Positions 30,012 to 40,257 are shown, numbered from the stretch's first letter. The stretch is DNA of 64,000 nt from Mitsuaria sp. GD03876 (GCF_029840635.1 NZ_JAOCCU010000001.1:186001-250000); one strand, 5' to 3'. The notes: a model not told the origin generated them from the sequence alone. A program made the numbers and translations.

Positions 30012-32789
30012 TCAGCCGCCGAAGCGGTGCTCCAGCTCGATCCAGCCCTGGCGGCCATGCGGCAGGTAGTAGCCCACCGGGTAATACGGCCAGGTCGCGC
30101 TCGGGTCGCGGCGGACCTTGTCGAACACGTTGTTGACGATCACGCTGACGCGCGTGTTCTTGGCCAGCTGCCAGGCCGTGCTGGCGTTGACGTTCCAGTA
30201 CGGGCCCGCCCAGGCGCCGCGCTCCTCGCCGGGAATGCGGCCGTTGCGCTGCGTGGCGATCGTGTGCGACCAGTCGCCGATGCGCCAGTTCAGGCTGGCG
30301 TTGAGCCGGCTTGGCCAGTCGCCGAAGTCGCGCGTGCCCACGACGTTGTCGTTCGAGTCGCCCGCGAACTGCTGGTAGCGGAAGCTCTTCACCTTCGTGT
30401 ACTTCGCGTCCACGCTCCAGCGGCCCCAGCCCTCGGTCGACCAGCTGTAGCGCGTGCCGACGTCGATGCCCCAGGTCGACTCGCTGGCCGCGTTGATCGG
30501 ATTGACGCGGATCTCCGCCACCTCGCCCGGGCGCACCAGCGCGTCCAGCGGATTGCGGCGCACCCGCGCGATCGCGTCCTGGCAGGTCGGCGAGCCGATG
30601 TCCTTCGCCCCGGCGCGGCAGTCCGCCTCGGTGCGCAGCACGCCGTCGGCGCTCAGGTCGGTCACCAGGTCACGGATCGCGATCTTCCACAGGTCCACCG
30701 ACAGGTCGAACGACGCCGCCGGCTGCCACACCGCGCCCACGCCCCACGAACGGCCGCGCTCGGACTTCAGGTCCGACGAGCCGGTGCGCACGTAGTTGAA
30801 GCCAGGCGAGACGTTGGCGAAGTCGCAGCTCGACAGCGGCTGTCCCGCCTGCGCGCAACGGTAGTAGTCCGTCGACGACGAGTAATAGCCCTTGGTCTGC
30901 TGCGCGAAGATGTAATTCATGTCCGGCGCGCGGAAGCTGGTCGCGTGCTGCGCGCGCAGCAGCAGCGACGCCAGCGGCCGGAACTCCAGGCCCGCGTTGT
31001 AGGTCGTGCTGCCGTCGTGGCGGCCGGCGAAGTTGTAGCGGTCATGGCGCGCGGCCAGCGTGGCCGTCAGCTGCTTCGTGATCGGCGCGTTCAGCTCGCC
31101 GCCCAGCGCCAGCCGGTCGCGCGTGCCGCGCACCGCCGGCGAGGTGCTGGTGTTGTAGAAGACGTCGGTGCCCAGCCGCGGGTCGGCCTCGTTGCGGAAG
31201 CCCTGCGTGCCGGCTTCGGCCACCGCCGCCGCCTTCACCGGACCGCCGGGCAGCGAGAACCACTCGCCGCTGGCCGTGGCGCTCAGCTGCTGGCTCCAGC
31301 TCGCGTTGCGCGTCCAGCTGCGGCCGGTGACGCTGTCGATCTCCGCCTGGGTCAGCGGCCGGAACAGCCGCGCCGGATCGGCCGAGTAGATCGCCGTGCC
31401 GTCCGACTCGGTGCCGAGCTTGGGGCCCAGCAGCAGCTGGTCGATGCCCGACAGCAGCCGCGGCGTCGTCGTGCGGTTCAGGTAGTACGAGCTGTTGGCG
31501 GCGACCTCGTAGGTCCAGCTGCCGGCCAGCTCGCCGCGCGCGCCGACGGCGACGTTGTGCGTCGCGTCCTGCCACTTGCGGTTGAAGCGGTCGACGCCGC
31601 CCAGCTCCTCGGGCGCGAAGCGCCGCGTCCAGGTCTCGAGCAGGCCGGTGCGCGCGTTGCGGAAGTAACTCTTGCCGGTGACCTCGGAAGTCCAGCTCGG
31701 GCCGCGGGTGTTGTTCTCGGTCCGCGCCCAGCCGAACTGGCCCTCGGCGAACAGCTCCAGCCCGGGGTGGACCTGCCAGGTCAGCTGCCCCGCCGCCTGC
31801 GCGCTGCGGTTGCCGGTCTGCGTGGTCCAGAAGCTCGGCGACGCGCGGCCGCTGCCGCAGAAGGTGCCGGTCTTGCCGGTGTAGGCGCTGGTCGAGCCCT
31901 CGAAGAGCCCGGTCGCGCCGGCGCAGCCGTCGGCCGGCGTCAGGTACTTGCCGGTGGTCGCGTCGCGGCGGCCGATGACCGCCGTCGGCGCCGCGCCCTT
32001 GAGCGTGGAATCGGCCATGAAGTCGCGCTGGCGGCTCCAGATCGGCTCGCGGCCGCTCAGCTCCACGCCCCACACGCCCTGCACCGGGCCGGCGTCGAAG
32101 CCGCCGGTGATCTGCGCGCGGGCGTTCTCGCCGCCGCCGCGCTGCGTGCCGCCGGCGCGCAGGTTCACGGTGACGCCGTCGACGTGTTTCTTCAGCACGA
32201 TGTTGACCACGCCGGCGATCGCGTCCGAGCCGTAGACGGACGACGCGCCGCCGCTGAGCACCTCGATGCGGTCGATCAGCGCCGACGGGATGTTGGCGAT
32301 GTTGACGAAGTTGACCGAGCCCTCGTAGGCGGTGGGGTAGTCGGCGACGCGCCGGCCGTTGACCAGCACCAGCGTGTGGTTGGGCCCGAGCCCGCGCAGG
32401 CTGATCGCGTTGGCCGCCGGCGTGAAGGTGTTGCCGAAGTCCTCGCCCTGCGTGAAGCCGGTGTTCTCGGTCAGGTTGCTCAGCGCGTCGGAGACGTTCT
32501 TGTAGCCGAGGCGGTCCAGGTCTTCCGACTTGATCACGGTGACCGGGCTCGGCCCCTCGCTGCTGACGCGCGAGATGCGCGAGCCGGTGACCACCACCGA
32601 CGGCAGCGGCGCGTCCTTGGCCGCGGGGTCCTTGGCGGGCGCCGGCTGCTCGGCGGCGGAGGCCGCGGCCTTGGCGGGCGCGGTCTCCTGCGCGAAGGCG
32701 GCGGTGAGGGGATAAGCGGCGGCGAGCGCGGCCACCAGCGTGGCGGCCGTCCGGGTGAGGCGGACCGCGGGCGCGACGAAGGGCTTCAA
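30012..32789 (-). CDS. TonB-dependent outer-membrane receptor in sulfate region
   Basis: 925 residues. Signal peptide to about residue 31 (AAYPLTAAFAQE), then the plug: PSVVVTGSRISRV (TonB-box-like), DALSNLTENTGF, ISLRGLGPNHTLVLVNGRRV and EVLSGGASSVYGSDAIAGVVNIVLKK. The remainder is a 22-strand-type barrel ending WIELEHRFGG. The start is TTG at 32789, with AAGGAAG four bases upstream; no in-frame ATG precedes the signal peptide. Ligand unknown. Position between two sulfate-binding and CysB-type genes and a promoter layout shared with sbp suggest uptake of a sulfur compound such as a sulfate ester or sulfonate. That is inference. Confidence 0.9.
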   Translation of the reverse strand: MKPFVAPAVRLTRTAATLVAALAAAYPLTAAFAQETAPAKAAASAAEQPAPAKDPAAKDAPLPSVVVTGSRISRVSSEGPSPVTVIKSEDLDRLGYKNVSDALSNLTENTGFTQGEDFGNTFTPAANAISLRGLGPNHTLVLVNGRRVADYPTAYEGSVNFVNIANIPSALIDRIEVLSGGASSVYGSDAIAGVVNIVLKKHVDGVTVNLRAGGTQRGGGENARAQITGGFDAGPVQGVWGVELSGREPIWSRQRDFMADSTLKGAAPTAVIGRRDATTGKYLTPADGCAGATGLFEGSTSAYTGKTGTFCGSGRASPSFWTTQTGNRSAQAAGQLTWQVHPGLELFAEGQFGWARTENNTRGPSWTSEVTGKSYFRNARTGLLETWTRRFAPEELGGVDRFNRKWQDATHNVAVGARGELAGSWTYEVAANSSYYLNRTTTPRLLSGIDQLLLGPKLGTESDGTAIYSADPARLFRPLTQAEIDSVTGRSWTRNASWSQQLSATASGEWFSLPGGPVKAAAVAEAGTQGFRNEADPRLGTDVFYNTSTSPAVRGTRDRLALGGELNAPITKQLTATLAARHDRYNFAGRHDGSTTYNAGLEFRPLASLLLRAQHATSFRAPDMNYIFAQQTKGYYSSSTDYYRCAQAGQPLSSCDFANVSPGFNYVRTGSSDLKSERGRSWGVGAVWQPAASFDLSVDLWKIAIRDLVTDLSADGVLRTEADCRAGAKDIGSPTCQDAIARVRRNPLDALVRPGEVAEIRVNPINAASESTWGIDVGTRYSWSTEGWGRWSVDAKYTKVKSFRYQQFAGDSNDNVVGTRDFGDWPSRLNASLNWRIGDWSHTIATQRNGRIPGEERGAWAGPYWNVNASTAWQLAKNTRVSVIVNNVFDKVRRDPSATWPYYPVGYYLPHGRQGWIELEHRFGG

Positions 32790-32827
32790 GTGACTTCCTT
32801 GTGGGAGTGATCAGGGGAGCCCGTCAC

Positions 32828-32873
32828 TCTAGGAAGCGGCCCTCGCGGGAAGAACCAATCGATTCAGCTTTGC
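32828..32873 (-). promoter_or_regulatory. Promoter region of the TonB receptor gene
   Basis: On the minus strand TTGGTTC (32858-32852), 18 bases, then CCTAGA (32833-32828). The plus-strand 8-mer AGCTTTGC is at 32866-32873. The same two elements with the same 18-base gap occur upstream of the first sbp, which implies a common activator. Confidence 0.5.
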
Positions 32874-32958
32874 TTTGTCGTGCACCGCGAGGATGCACAT
32901 GCGGAAATTCTTTCGGCACCCCCGCGGTCGACGACGTCGTCGTCGTCGATGGCCCGAC

Positions 32959-33906
32959 TCAGTCCGAGCCGCCGGGCGCCACGCGCGCCTGCTCGACCAG
33001 GTCGCGCGTGAGCGGCGGCGCGAAGGTCTCGATGAACGCGTAGACGTAGTCGCGCAGGTAGGCGTCGCGCCGCACCGCCAGCCGCGTCAGGTTGTCGGCG
33101 AAGAGATGGCGCGCGTCGATCGCGCGCAGGTGGCGGTCGCGCTCCTCGTCGTAGGCGATCGCCGCGACGATGCCCACGCCCAGGCCCAGCTCGACGTAGG
33201 TCTTGATCACGTCCGCGTCCATCGCGACCAGCACCACGTCGAGATCCAGCCCCGCCTTGGCGAACGCGTCGTCGATGTGCGAGCGGCCGGTGTAGCCGGT
33301 CTCGTAGGTGATGACCGGGAACTGCGCCAGCCGCTCCAGCGTCAGCGGCGTGCCGGCGTTGGCCTCGGCCTCCAGCGGATGGCCAGGCGGCACCAGCACC
33401 GTGTGGGTCCAGCGGTAGCACGGCAGCGTCAGCAGCTGCGGATGCAGCGCGAGCGCCTCGGTGGCGATGCCGATGTCGGCTTCGCCGTCGATCAGCAGCC
33501 GCGCGACCTGCTGCGGCGAGCCCTGCGTGAACTGCAGGCTGACCTCGGGGTGCGAGTCGCGGAAGTCGCGCACCGCCGGCGGCAGCGCGTAGCGCGCCTG
33601 GCTGTGCGTGGCGGCGATGCGCAGGTGGCCGCTGTCGGCGCGGGCGAAGTCCTCGCCGGCGCGGCGCAGGTTCTCGGCCTCGCGCAGCAGCCGCTCGACG
33701 ATCGGCATCACGTTGCGGCCCGGCTCGGTCAGGCCGGTCAGGCGCTTGCCGGCGCGCACGAAGATGTCGATGCCGAGCTCGTCCTCGAGCTCGCGGATCT
33801 GCCGGCTCACGCCGGGCTGCGAGGTGTGCAGCGCCTGCGCCACCTCGGTCAGGTTGAAGTTGCGGCGCTGGGCCTCGCGGACGGATCGGAGCTGTTGGAA
33901 GTTCAT
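32959..33906 (-). CDS. CysB-type LysR regulator (second copy)
   Basis: 315 residues. The HTH (MNFQQLRSVREAQRRNFNLTEVAQALHTSQPGVSRQIRELEDELG) and linker are of the CysB/Cbl type. The ligand domain has IAATHSQARYALPPAV and EGYTG-like ETGYTGRSHIDDAF, plus DADVIKTYVELGLGVGIVA, all near-diagnostic of CysB homologues that sense sulfate, N-acetylserine or related signals. It is a divergent paralogue of the regulator at 34112. Context (TonB receptor, sbp, CysTWA) suggests that one controls sulfate uptake and the other, as Cbl or SsuR does, organosulfur use. Which is which cannot be decided here. Confidence 0.9.
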   Translation of the reverse strand: MNFQQLRSVREAQRRNFNLTEVAQALHTSQPGVSRQIRELEDELGIDIFVRAGKRLTGLTEPGRNVMPIVERLLREAENLRRAGEDFARADSGHLRIAATHSQARYALPPAVRDFRDSHPEVSLQFTQGSPQQVARLLIDGEADIGIATEALALHPQLLTLPCYRWTHTVLVPPGHPLEAEANAGTPLTLERLAQFPVITYETGYTGRSHIDDAFAKAGLDLDVVLVAMDADVIKTYVELGLGVGIVAAIAYDEERDRHLRAIDARHLFADNLTRLAVRRDAYLRDYVYAFIETFAPPLTRDLVEQARVAPGGSD

Positions 33907-33951
33907 CGTCGGGGGGCTGAGGCCCGCCGCGCGGCGGCGACAGGCTCATGG

Positions 33952-34019
33952 ATTTGCTTATGCGGATTGATTATTCGAATCCGCGCCCGCGATGTCCTCC
34001 AACAAATATCGATAAGCAA
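33952..34019. promoter_or_regulatory. Inverted repeats upstream of the second CysB-type gene
   Basis: GCGGATT-N9-AATCCGC (33962-33984) is nested between TTGCTTAT (33954-33961) and its inverse ATAAGCAA (34012-34019). ATTTGCTTAT (33952-33961) is repeated upstream of the second sbp at 39189-39198. The region is AT-rich and lies between the two regulator genes, as expected for LysR-type autoregulation. Confidence 0.5.
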
Positions 34020-34111
34020 TCCCGCGGCCGGCGCATGTGCAAACCACGCGCGGCGCGATGCCGCGCCGCCCTCGGCCCGCGCGCGTCGCGCGGCCGACGA
34101 GCCCTCGCCTG

Positions 34112-35035
34112 TCAGGCGTCCGGGTCCATCGCCTCGCGCACCGCGTCCTCGGTGAGCTCGGCCACGCACTCCTGCAGGAAGCGATAGGCGAAGCCCCGCA
34201 GGTAGTGGCCGCGCTTGAGCGCGATGCGCGTGGTGTTCGGCGGGAACAGGTGGCTCGCGTCGATCAGGCGCAGGCCCGCGTCGCGCGTCGGCTCGAAGGC
34301 CATCGCCGCGATCACGCCGACGCCCAGGCCCACCTGCACGTAGGTCTTGATCACGTCCGCGTCCAGCGCCGACATCACCAGGTCCGGCGCCAGTCCCGCG
34401 GCGGCGAAGCTCGCGTCGATGCGCGCTCGCCCGGTGTAGCCCTCGTGGTACGTGATCAGCGGCTGCTCGGCCAGCGCGTCCAGCGTCAGCGGCTGCGTCG
34501 TCAGCGGATGGCCCTCGGGCACGACGACGGCGTGCCGCCATTCGTAGAACGGGAAGGTGACGAAGGCGTCGTCCTTGCCGAGCGCCTCGGTGGCGATGCC
34601 GATGTCGGCCTCGCCGGACTGCAGCAGCGAGACGATCTCCGACGGGCTGCCCTGGTGCAGCACCAGGTGGACCCGCGGATAGGCCGCCTTGAAGCGCGCC
34701 ACCACCTGCGGCAGCGCGTAGCGCGCCTGCGTGTGCGTGGTCGCGATCGTCAGCTGGCCCTGGTCCGCGCTGCTGAACTGCTGCGCCAGCCGCTTGATGT
34801 TGCGCACGTCCTGCAGCATCCGGTCGACGACGACCGCCAGCTCCTTGCCCGGCTCGGTCAGCCCGAGCAGCCGCTTGCCGCGGCGCTGGAAGAGCTCGAC
34901 GCCGAGCTCGTCCTCCAGGTCCTTGATGTGCTTGCTGACACCCGACTGCGACGTGAACAGCGCCGCCGCCACCTCGGTCAGGTTGAAGTTCTGCTGCACC
35001 GCCTCCCGGACGATGCGCAACTGTTGCAGGTTCAT
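34112..35035 (-). CDS. cysB: CysB-type LysR regulator (first copy)
   Basis: 307 residues. HTH MNLQQLRIVREAVQQNFNLTEVAAALFTSQSGVSKHIKDLEDELG and ligand domain IATTHTQARYALPQVVARF, YHEGYTGRARID and DADVIKTYVQVGLGVGVIA match CysB closely. CysB activates sulfate transport and cysteine synthesis genes during sulfur limitation, with N-acetylserine as inducer in enterobacteria. It follows cysA by 85 bases in the same direction, the usual sbp-cysT-cysW-cysA-cysB order of betaproteobacteria, so it is probably cotranscribed with the transporter it controls. Confidence 0.9.
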   Translation of the reverse strand: MNLQQLRIVREAVQQNFNLTEVAAALFTSQSGVSKHIKDLEDELGVELFQRRGKRLLGLTEPGKELAVVVDRMLQDVRNIKRLAQQFSSADQGQLTIATTHTQARYALPQVVARFKAAYPRVHLVLHQGSPSEIVSLLQSGEADIGIATEALGKDDAFVTFPFYEWRHAVVVPEGHPLTTQPLTLDALAEQPLITYHEGYTGRARIDASFAAAGLAPDLVMSALDADVIKTYVQVGLGVGVIAAMAFEPTRDAGLRLIDASHLFPPNTTRIALKRGHYLRGFAYRFLQECVAELTEDAVREAMDPDA

Positions 35036-35120
35036 GTGGGCATCCCCATCGTCAATCTCCGCGCGGGGCCGCTGGGCCCGCCCCTCGAGGGGCTGGCGAA
35101 GCCGGTAGGGGTGGTTCTTG

Positions 35121-36190
<1,070 letters not shown>

Positions 36191-36194
<4 letters not shown>

Positions 36195-37081
36195 GCTTCT
36201 TCCTTCACGATGCTGCGCGTCGCTTGCCACTCGATGAACTGCTTCAGGCCGAGCGTGACCAGCGCCAGCAGCGCCAGCAGCGAGGCCACCGCGAAGGCGG
36301 CGGCGAACTGATATTCGTTGTAGAGGATCTCGACCTGCAGCGGCAGCGTGTTGGTCTGGCCGCGGATGTGACCCGAGACCACCGACACCGCGCCGAATTC
36401 GCCGAAGGCGCGCGCGTTGCACAGGATCACGCCGTAGAGCAGGCCCCACTTGATGTTGGGCAGCGTCACATGCCAGAAGGTGCGGAAGCCGCTGGCGCCG
36501 AGCACGGTGGCGGCCTCTTCCTCGTCGCGGCCTTGGGCCTGCATCAGCGGGATCAGCTCGCGCGCGACGAAGGGGAAGGTCACGAACACGGTGGCCAGCA
36601 CGATGCCGGGCACGGCGAAGATGATCTTGATGTCGTGCTCGGCCAGCCAGGGGCCGAACCAGCCCTGCGCGCCGAAGATCAGCACGTAGATCAGGCCCGC
36701 GACCACCGGCGACACCGAGAACGGCAGGTCGATCAGCGTGATCAGCAGCTGCTTGCCGCGGAAGTCGTGCTTGGTGATGGCCCAGGCGGCGCTGACGCCG
36801 AAGACGATGTTCAGCGGCACCGAGATCGCCGCGGCCAGCAGCGTCAGCTTGATCGCGGAGACGGCGTCGGGCTCGATGAGCGAGGCCAGGTAGGTGTCCC
36901 AGCCCTTGCGCAGCGCCTCGGTGAAGACCGCGGCGAGCGGCATCAGCAGGAACAGCGCGAAGAACCCGAGGCCCAGCGTCAGCAGCGTCCAGCGCACCCA
37001 GCGCTTTTCCGCGGTGGCGGGGTTGCCCTGGTAGTGGCCGGCGCCGCGGGCGCGGCCGAGGGAAGCGGCGGATCCGGCCAT
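36191..37081 (-). CDS. cysW: Sulfate ABC transporter permease CysW
   Basis: 296 residues with six predicted membrane helices. The ABC-contact EAA loop is [24 protein letters not shown]. Motifs [17 protein letters not shown] and [25 protein letters not shown] are characteristic of CysW. Forms the heterodimeric inner-membrane channel with CysT. It starts one base after the cysT stop and overlaps cysA. Confidence 0.95.
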
Positions 37082-37082
37082 C

Positions 37083-37964
37083 TCAGCGCCTCCCGTCCAG
37101 ACCGTTGCGGCGCAGGCTCCAGGCCTGCAGGCCGTTGATGCCCAGCAGCAGCAGGAACGAGAACACCAGCATCACCACCGCGATCGCGGTGGCGCCGACG
37201 TAGTCGTACTGCTCGAGCTTGGTGATGATCATCAGCGGGGTGATCTCGCTGACCATCGGCATGTTGCCGGCGATGAAGATCACCGAGCCGTACTCGCCGA
37301 CCGCGCGCGCGAAGGCCAGCGCGAAGCCGGTCAGCAGCGCCGGCGTCAGCATCGGCAGCACCACCAGGCGGAAGGCTTGCCAGCGGTGCGCGCCCAGCGA
37401 GGCGGCGGCTTCCTCCAGCTCGGTGTCCAGGTCCTCGAGCACCGGCTGCACCGTGCGCACGACGAAAGGCAGTCCGATGAAGATCAGCGCCACCAGCACG
37501 CCCAGCGGCGTGAACGCCACCTTGATGCCCAGCGGCTCCAGCCACTTGCCCATCCAGCCGTTGGGCGCGTACAGCGCGGTCAGCGCGATGCCGGCCACCG
37601 CGGTGGGCAGCGCGAAGGGCAGGTCGATCAGCGCGTCCACCAGCTTCTTGCCGAAGAAGTCGTAGCGCACCAGCGACCAGGCCAGGATGAAGCCGAAGAT
37701 CACGTTGATGAACGCGCCCAGCAGCGCCGCGCCGAAGCTCAGCCGGTACGAGGCCAGCACGCGCGGCGAGGTCGCCGCGGCCCAGAAGGCCTCGGCGCCG
37801 TGGCCGGCGGACTTCAGGAACACCGCGCACAGCGGGATCAGCACCAGCAGCGACAGGTAGAAGAGCGTGAAGCCCAGCGTCGGCGCGAAGCCGGGCAGCA
37901 CGCGGCGTCGCTTGCGGGCGGGCGCCGGGGCGGCCTGCGCGGCGGGGAGCACGGCGGTGTTCAT
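37083..37964 (-). CDS. cysT: Sulfate ABC transporter permease CysT
   Basis: 293 residues with six membrane helices. A basic cytoplasmic N-terminus (KRRRVLPGF) leads into [20 protein letters not shown]. The EAA loop is [24 protein letters not shown], and [26 protein letters not shown] is the CysT signature. Partner of CysW. It lies 81 bases downstream of the sulfate-binding protein gene; a shared transcript is likely. Confidence 0.95.
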   Translation of the reverse strand: MNTAVLPAAQAAPAPARKRRRVLPGFAPTLGFTLFYLSLLVLIPLCAVFLKSAGHGAEAFWAAATSPRVLASYRLSFGAALLGAFINVIFGFILAWSLVRYDFFGKKLVDALIDLPFALPTAVAGIALTALYAPNGWMGKWLEPLGIKVAFTPLGVLVALIFIGLPFVVRTVQPVLEDLDTELEEAAASLGAHRWQAFRLVVLPMLTPALLTGFALAFARAVGEYGSVIFIAGNMPMVSEITPLMIITKLEQYDYVGATAIAVVMLVFSFLLLLGINGLQAWSLRRNGLDGRR

Positions 37965-38045
37965 TCGGGTCGGGGGGCGTGAAAGTCGGCGGGAATCGGG
38001 TCGGCGCAGCCTAGCAGCGCCGCCGGGGGCGGCGCATCGGCATCT

Positions 38046-39095
38046 TCAGCGGCGGGCGGCCATGATCTGGTCGTAGGTGCCGCCGTCGGCGAAGTGCGTC
38101 TTGCCGACCTTGGCCCAGCCGCCCAGCGTCTGGTCGACGCTGAACAGCTTGATCGGCGCGAAGCGCTTCTCGTGCTTCTTGAAGACCGCCGCGTCGCGCG
38201 GGCGGAAGTTGTTCTGGGCGATGATTTCCTGGCCTTCCGGCGTCCACAGGAAGTCCAGGTAGGCCTTGGCCAGCGCGGCCGAGCCCTTCTTGGCGACCAC
38301 CTTGTCGACCACCGCCACCGGGGCGTCGGCCTCGATGGAGATGCTGGGCGCGACGACCTCGAAGTTGCCCTTGCCGAACTCGTTCTCGATCAGCTCGGCC
38401 TCGGACTCGAAGGTCAGCAGCACGTCGCCGATGCCACGCTGGGTGAAGGTGGTGGTGGCGCCGCGGCCGCCGCCGTCCAGCACCGGCACGTTGGCCAGCA
38501 CCTTGGTGACGAAGTCCTTGGCCTGCGCGTCCGTGCCGCCCTTGGCGACGACGCTGCCCCAGGCGGCCAGGTAGCCGTAGCGGCCGTTGCCGGTGACCTT
38601 GGGGTTGGGAATGATCACCGAGACGCCGGGACGGGCCAGGTCGGCCCAGTCCTTGATGCCCTTCGGATTGCCCTTGCGGACCAGGAACAGCATCGTCGAG
38701 CTGTACGGCGCGGCGCCGTTGGGGAACTTGGTGCGCCAGTCGGCGCCGGTCAGGCCCTTCTCGGCCAGCGTGTCGACGTCGGTGGCCTGGTTCATCGTGA
38801 CCACGTCCGCCTCCAGGCCGCCGATCACCGAGCCGATCTGCTTGGACGAGCCGCCGTGCGACTGGTTCACCGTGACGGTCTGGCCGGTCTTGGCCTTGTA
38901 GGCGGCGACGAAGGCGGGGTTGACCTGCTTGTAGAGCTCGCGCGCCACGTCGTACGAGACGTTCAGCAGCGTCGCCTGCTGCGCCGAGGCCAGTACCGGC
39001 ATGCCCAGCAGCGGGACCGCGGCGGCCAGCATCAGCGCCTGGCGGCGGGAGACGGAGAACAGGGAGCGGGTCGTGGAAGCGGCGTTCTTGGACAT
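38046..39095 (-). CDS. sbp: Sulfate ABC transporter substrate-binding protein (second copy)
   Basis: 349 residues. An SRRQALML twin-arginine-like motif and hydrophobic stretch end ASAQQ, so it is exported. The mature part has LLNVSYDVARELY, NQSHGGSSKQIGSVIGGLEADVVTMN and GRGATTTFTQRGIGDVLLTFESEA, the sulfate-binding loops. As the first gene before cysTWA it is the cognate receptor of that importer. It is clearly paralogous to the protein at 28785; the long signal and RR motif differ. Confidence 0.94.
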   Translation of the reverse strand: MSKNAASTTRSLFSVSRRQALMLAAAVPLLGMPVLASAQQATLLNVSYDVARELYKQVNPAFVAAYKAKTGQTVTVNQSHGGSSKQIGSVIGGLEADVVTMNQATDVDTLAEKGLTGADWRTKFPNGAAPYSSTMLFLVRKGNPKGIKDWADLARPGVSVIIPNPKVTGNGRYGYLAAWGSVVAKGGTDAQAKDFVTKVLANVPVLDGGGRGATTTFTQRGIGDVLLTFESEAELIENEFGKGNFEVVAPSISIEADAPVAVVDKVVAKKGSAALAKAYLDFLWTPEGQEIIAQNNFRPRDAAVFKKHEKRFAPIKLFSVDQTLGGWAKVGKTHFADGGTYDQIMAARR

Positions 39096-39188
39096 GGCAG
39101 GCAGGGCAAGCAGGCGGGGGCCGGCGACGTTGGGGTCGGGCTGCGCAGCTTGCCAACAAGTCCTTATTCCAGGAACGATTGTTTGAGC

Positions 39189-39219
39189 ATTTGCTTATTT
39201 CGCATAACGCATATGCAAA
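39189..39219. promoter_or_regulatory. Operator-like repeat upstream of sbp-cysTWA
   Basis: ATTTGCTTAT (39189-39198), also found upstream of the second CysB-type gene, is followed by GCATAACGCATATGC and an inverted GCAAA (39215-39219) that pairs with TTTGC (39190-39194). The block is AT-rich and lies 94 bases before the sbp start. It fits a CysB-type activation site. Confidence 0.45.
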
Positions 39220-39333
39220 GAACGGGAACCGATGTCCGGCGCAGGACCACGCTCCCTCCGAAGGGCGGGCCGGGTGGCGAGCCGGGAGCAACTCCGCTAG
39301 GCTGCATCGGATCGAGTGGGAGGACCCGCGTCC

Positions 39334-39837
39334 ATGATGACCGCCCAGATTCCCGGGAACGAGGCTGAACGGATCCAGGCGCTGCGCGAGCTGCTGATCC
39401 TGGACACGCCGCCGGAAGAGCGCTTCGACCGCATCGTCGAGTTCGCCGCCGAGGAGTTCGGCGTGCCGATCGCCTTGATCAGCCTGGTCGACGACCACCG
39501 CCAGTGGTTCAAGGCGCGCTTCGGCCTGGCGGTCTGCGAGACCGGCCGCGACGTCAGCTTCTGCGGGCACGCGATCCACGTCTCCGAGGTGATGGTGGTG
39601 AACGACGCGACGCAGGATCCGCGCTTCGCCGACAACCCGATGGTGCTGGGGCCGCCGCACATCCGCTTCTACGCGGGCGCGCCGCTGGAGGTGCGCCCCG
39701 GCGTGCGCATCGGCACGCTGTGCCTGATCGACCGCCGCCGCCGCGCGCTGGACGACACCGACCTGGCCATCCTGATGAGCCTGCGCGACCTGGTGGTGTC
39801 GGAACTGGTGGCCGACGTCGAGGAGCCCCGCGCATGA
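39334..39837 (+). CDS. GAF-domain sensor protein
   Basis: 167 residues, almost all one GAF domain: RIQALRELLILDTPPEERFDRIVEFAAEEFGVPIALISLVDDHRQWFKARFGL, FCGHAIHVSEVMVVNDATQDPRFADNPMV and IRFYAGAPLEV..GTLCLIDRRRRAL. This subtype usually precedes GGDEF or kinase domains; here it is free-standing. GGAGG precedes the ATG, and a TAGGCT -10 box lies at 39298-39303. The stop overlaps the receiver-domain gene, so the two proteins probably work together. Ligand unknown. Confidence 0.88.
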   Translation: MMTAQIPGNEAERIQALRELLILDTPPEERFDRIVEFAAEEFGVPIALISLVDDHRQWFKARFGLAVCETGRDVSFCGHAIHVSEVMVVNDATQDPRFADNPMVLGPPHIRFYAGAPLEVRPGVRIGTLCLIDRRRRALDDTDLAILMSLRDLVVSELVADVEEPRA

Positions 39838-40232
39838 CCGCCGCGACCCACCCCCAGCTGCTGCTGGTCGATCCGCATTCGTTGTTCCGGCGCACCGTCG
39901 CGATGGTCGCGCGCCAGCTGCAGATCGCCGAGGTCCACGAGTCCAGCAGCCTCGAGGCGGCGCACCGGCTGCTCGAGCACCAGCCGATGGACGGCCTGCT
40001 GCTGGACATCGGCCAGGGGCTGGACGCGCTGGCGCTGCTGCAGAGCGTGCGCGCCGGGGCGCTGCGCTGCCCGGCCGGCACGCCGGTGGCGCTGACGGCC
40101 GAGGCCTGCGACCTGTCCACCGCGCAGCTCTACAAGGAGCTCAACGTGCGGCGGATCATGCTCAAGCCGTTCAAGGTGAAGACGGCGCTGGAAGTGATCC
40201 AGGACCTGGCGCGGCCAGGCGTGCCGCAGTAG
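39834..40232 (+). CDS. Stand-alone receiver-domain response regulator
   Basis: 132 residues containing only a receiver domain. D58 in GLLLDIG is the likely phosphorylation site, VDPH gives the acidic pocket, and Lys in IMLKPFK is the conserved switch Lys. The ALTAEA strand has the expected Thr. There is no output domain, so it should signal through protein contact. The start at ATGA overlaps the GAF gene. Its partner histidine kinase is not adjacent. Confidence 0.85.
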   Translation: MTAATHPQLLLVDPHSLFRRTVAMVARQLQIAEVHESSSLEAAHRLLEHQPMDGLLLDIGQGLDALALLQSVRAGALRCPAGTPVALTAEACDLSTAQLYKELNVRRIMLKPFKVKTALEVIQDLARPGVPQ

Positions 40233-40257
40233 CGACGACCCTCAACCCTCCGGGCCC

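Noticed and set aside
30027-32810. A 927-codon plus-strand frame opposite the TonB receptor
   Set aside because: Same length as the receptor, low-complexity Arg/Val/Ala composition and no family similarity; the receptor strand has all the plug and barrel motifs.
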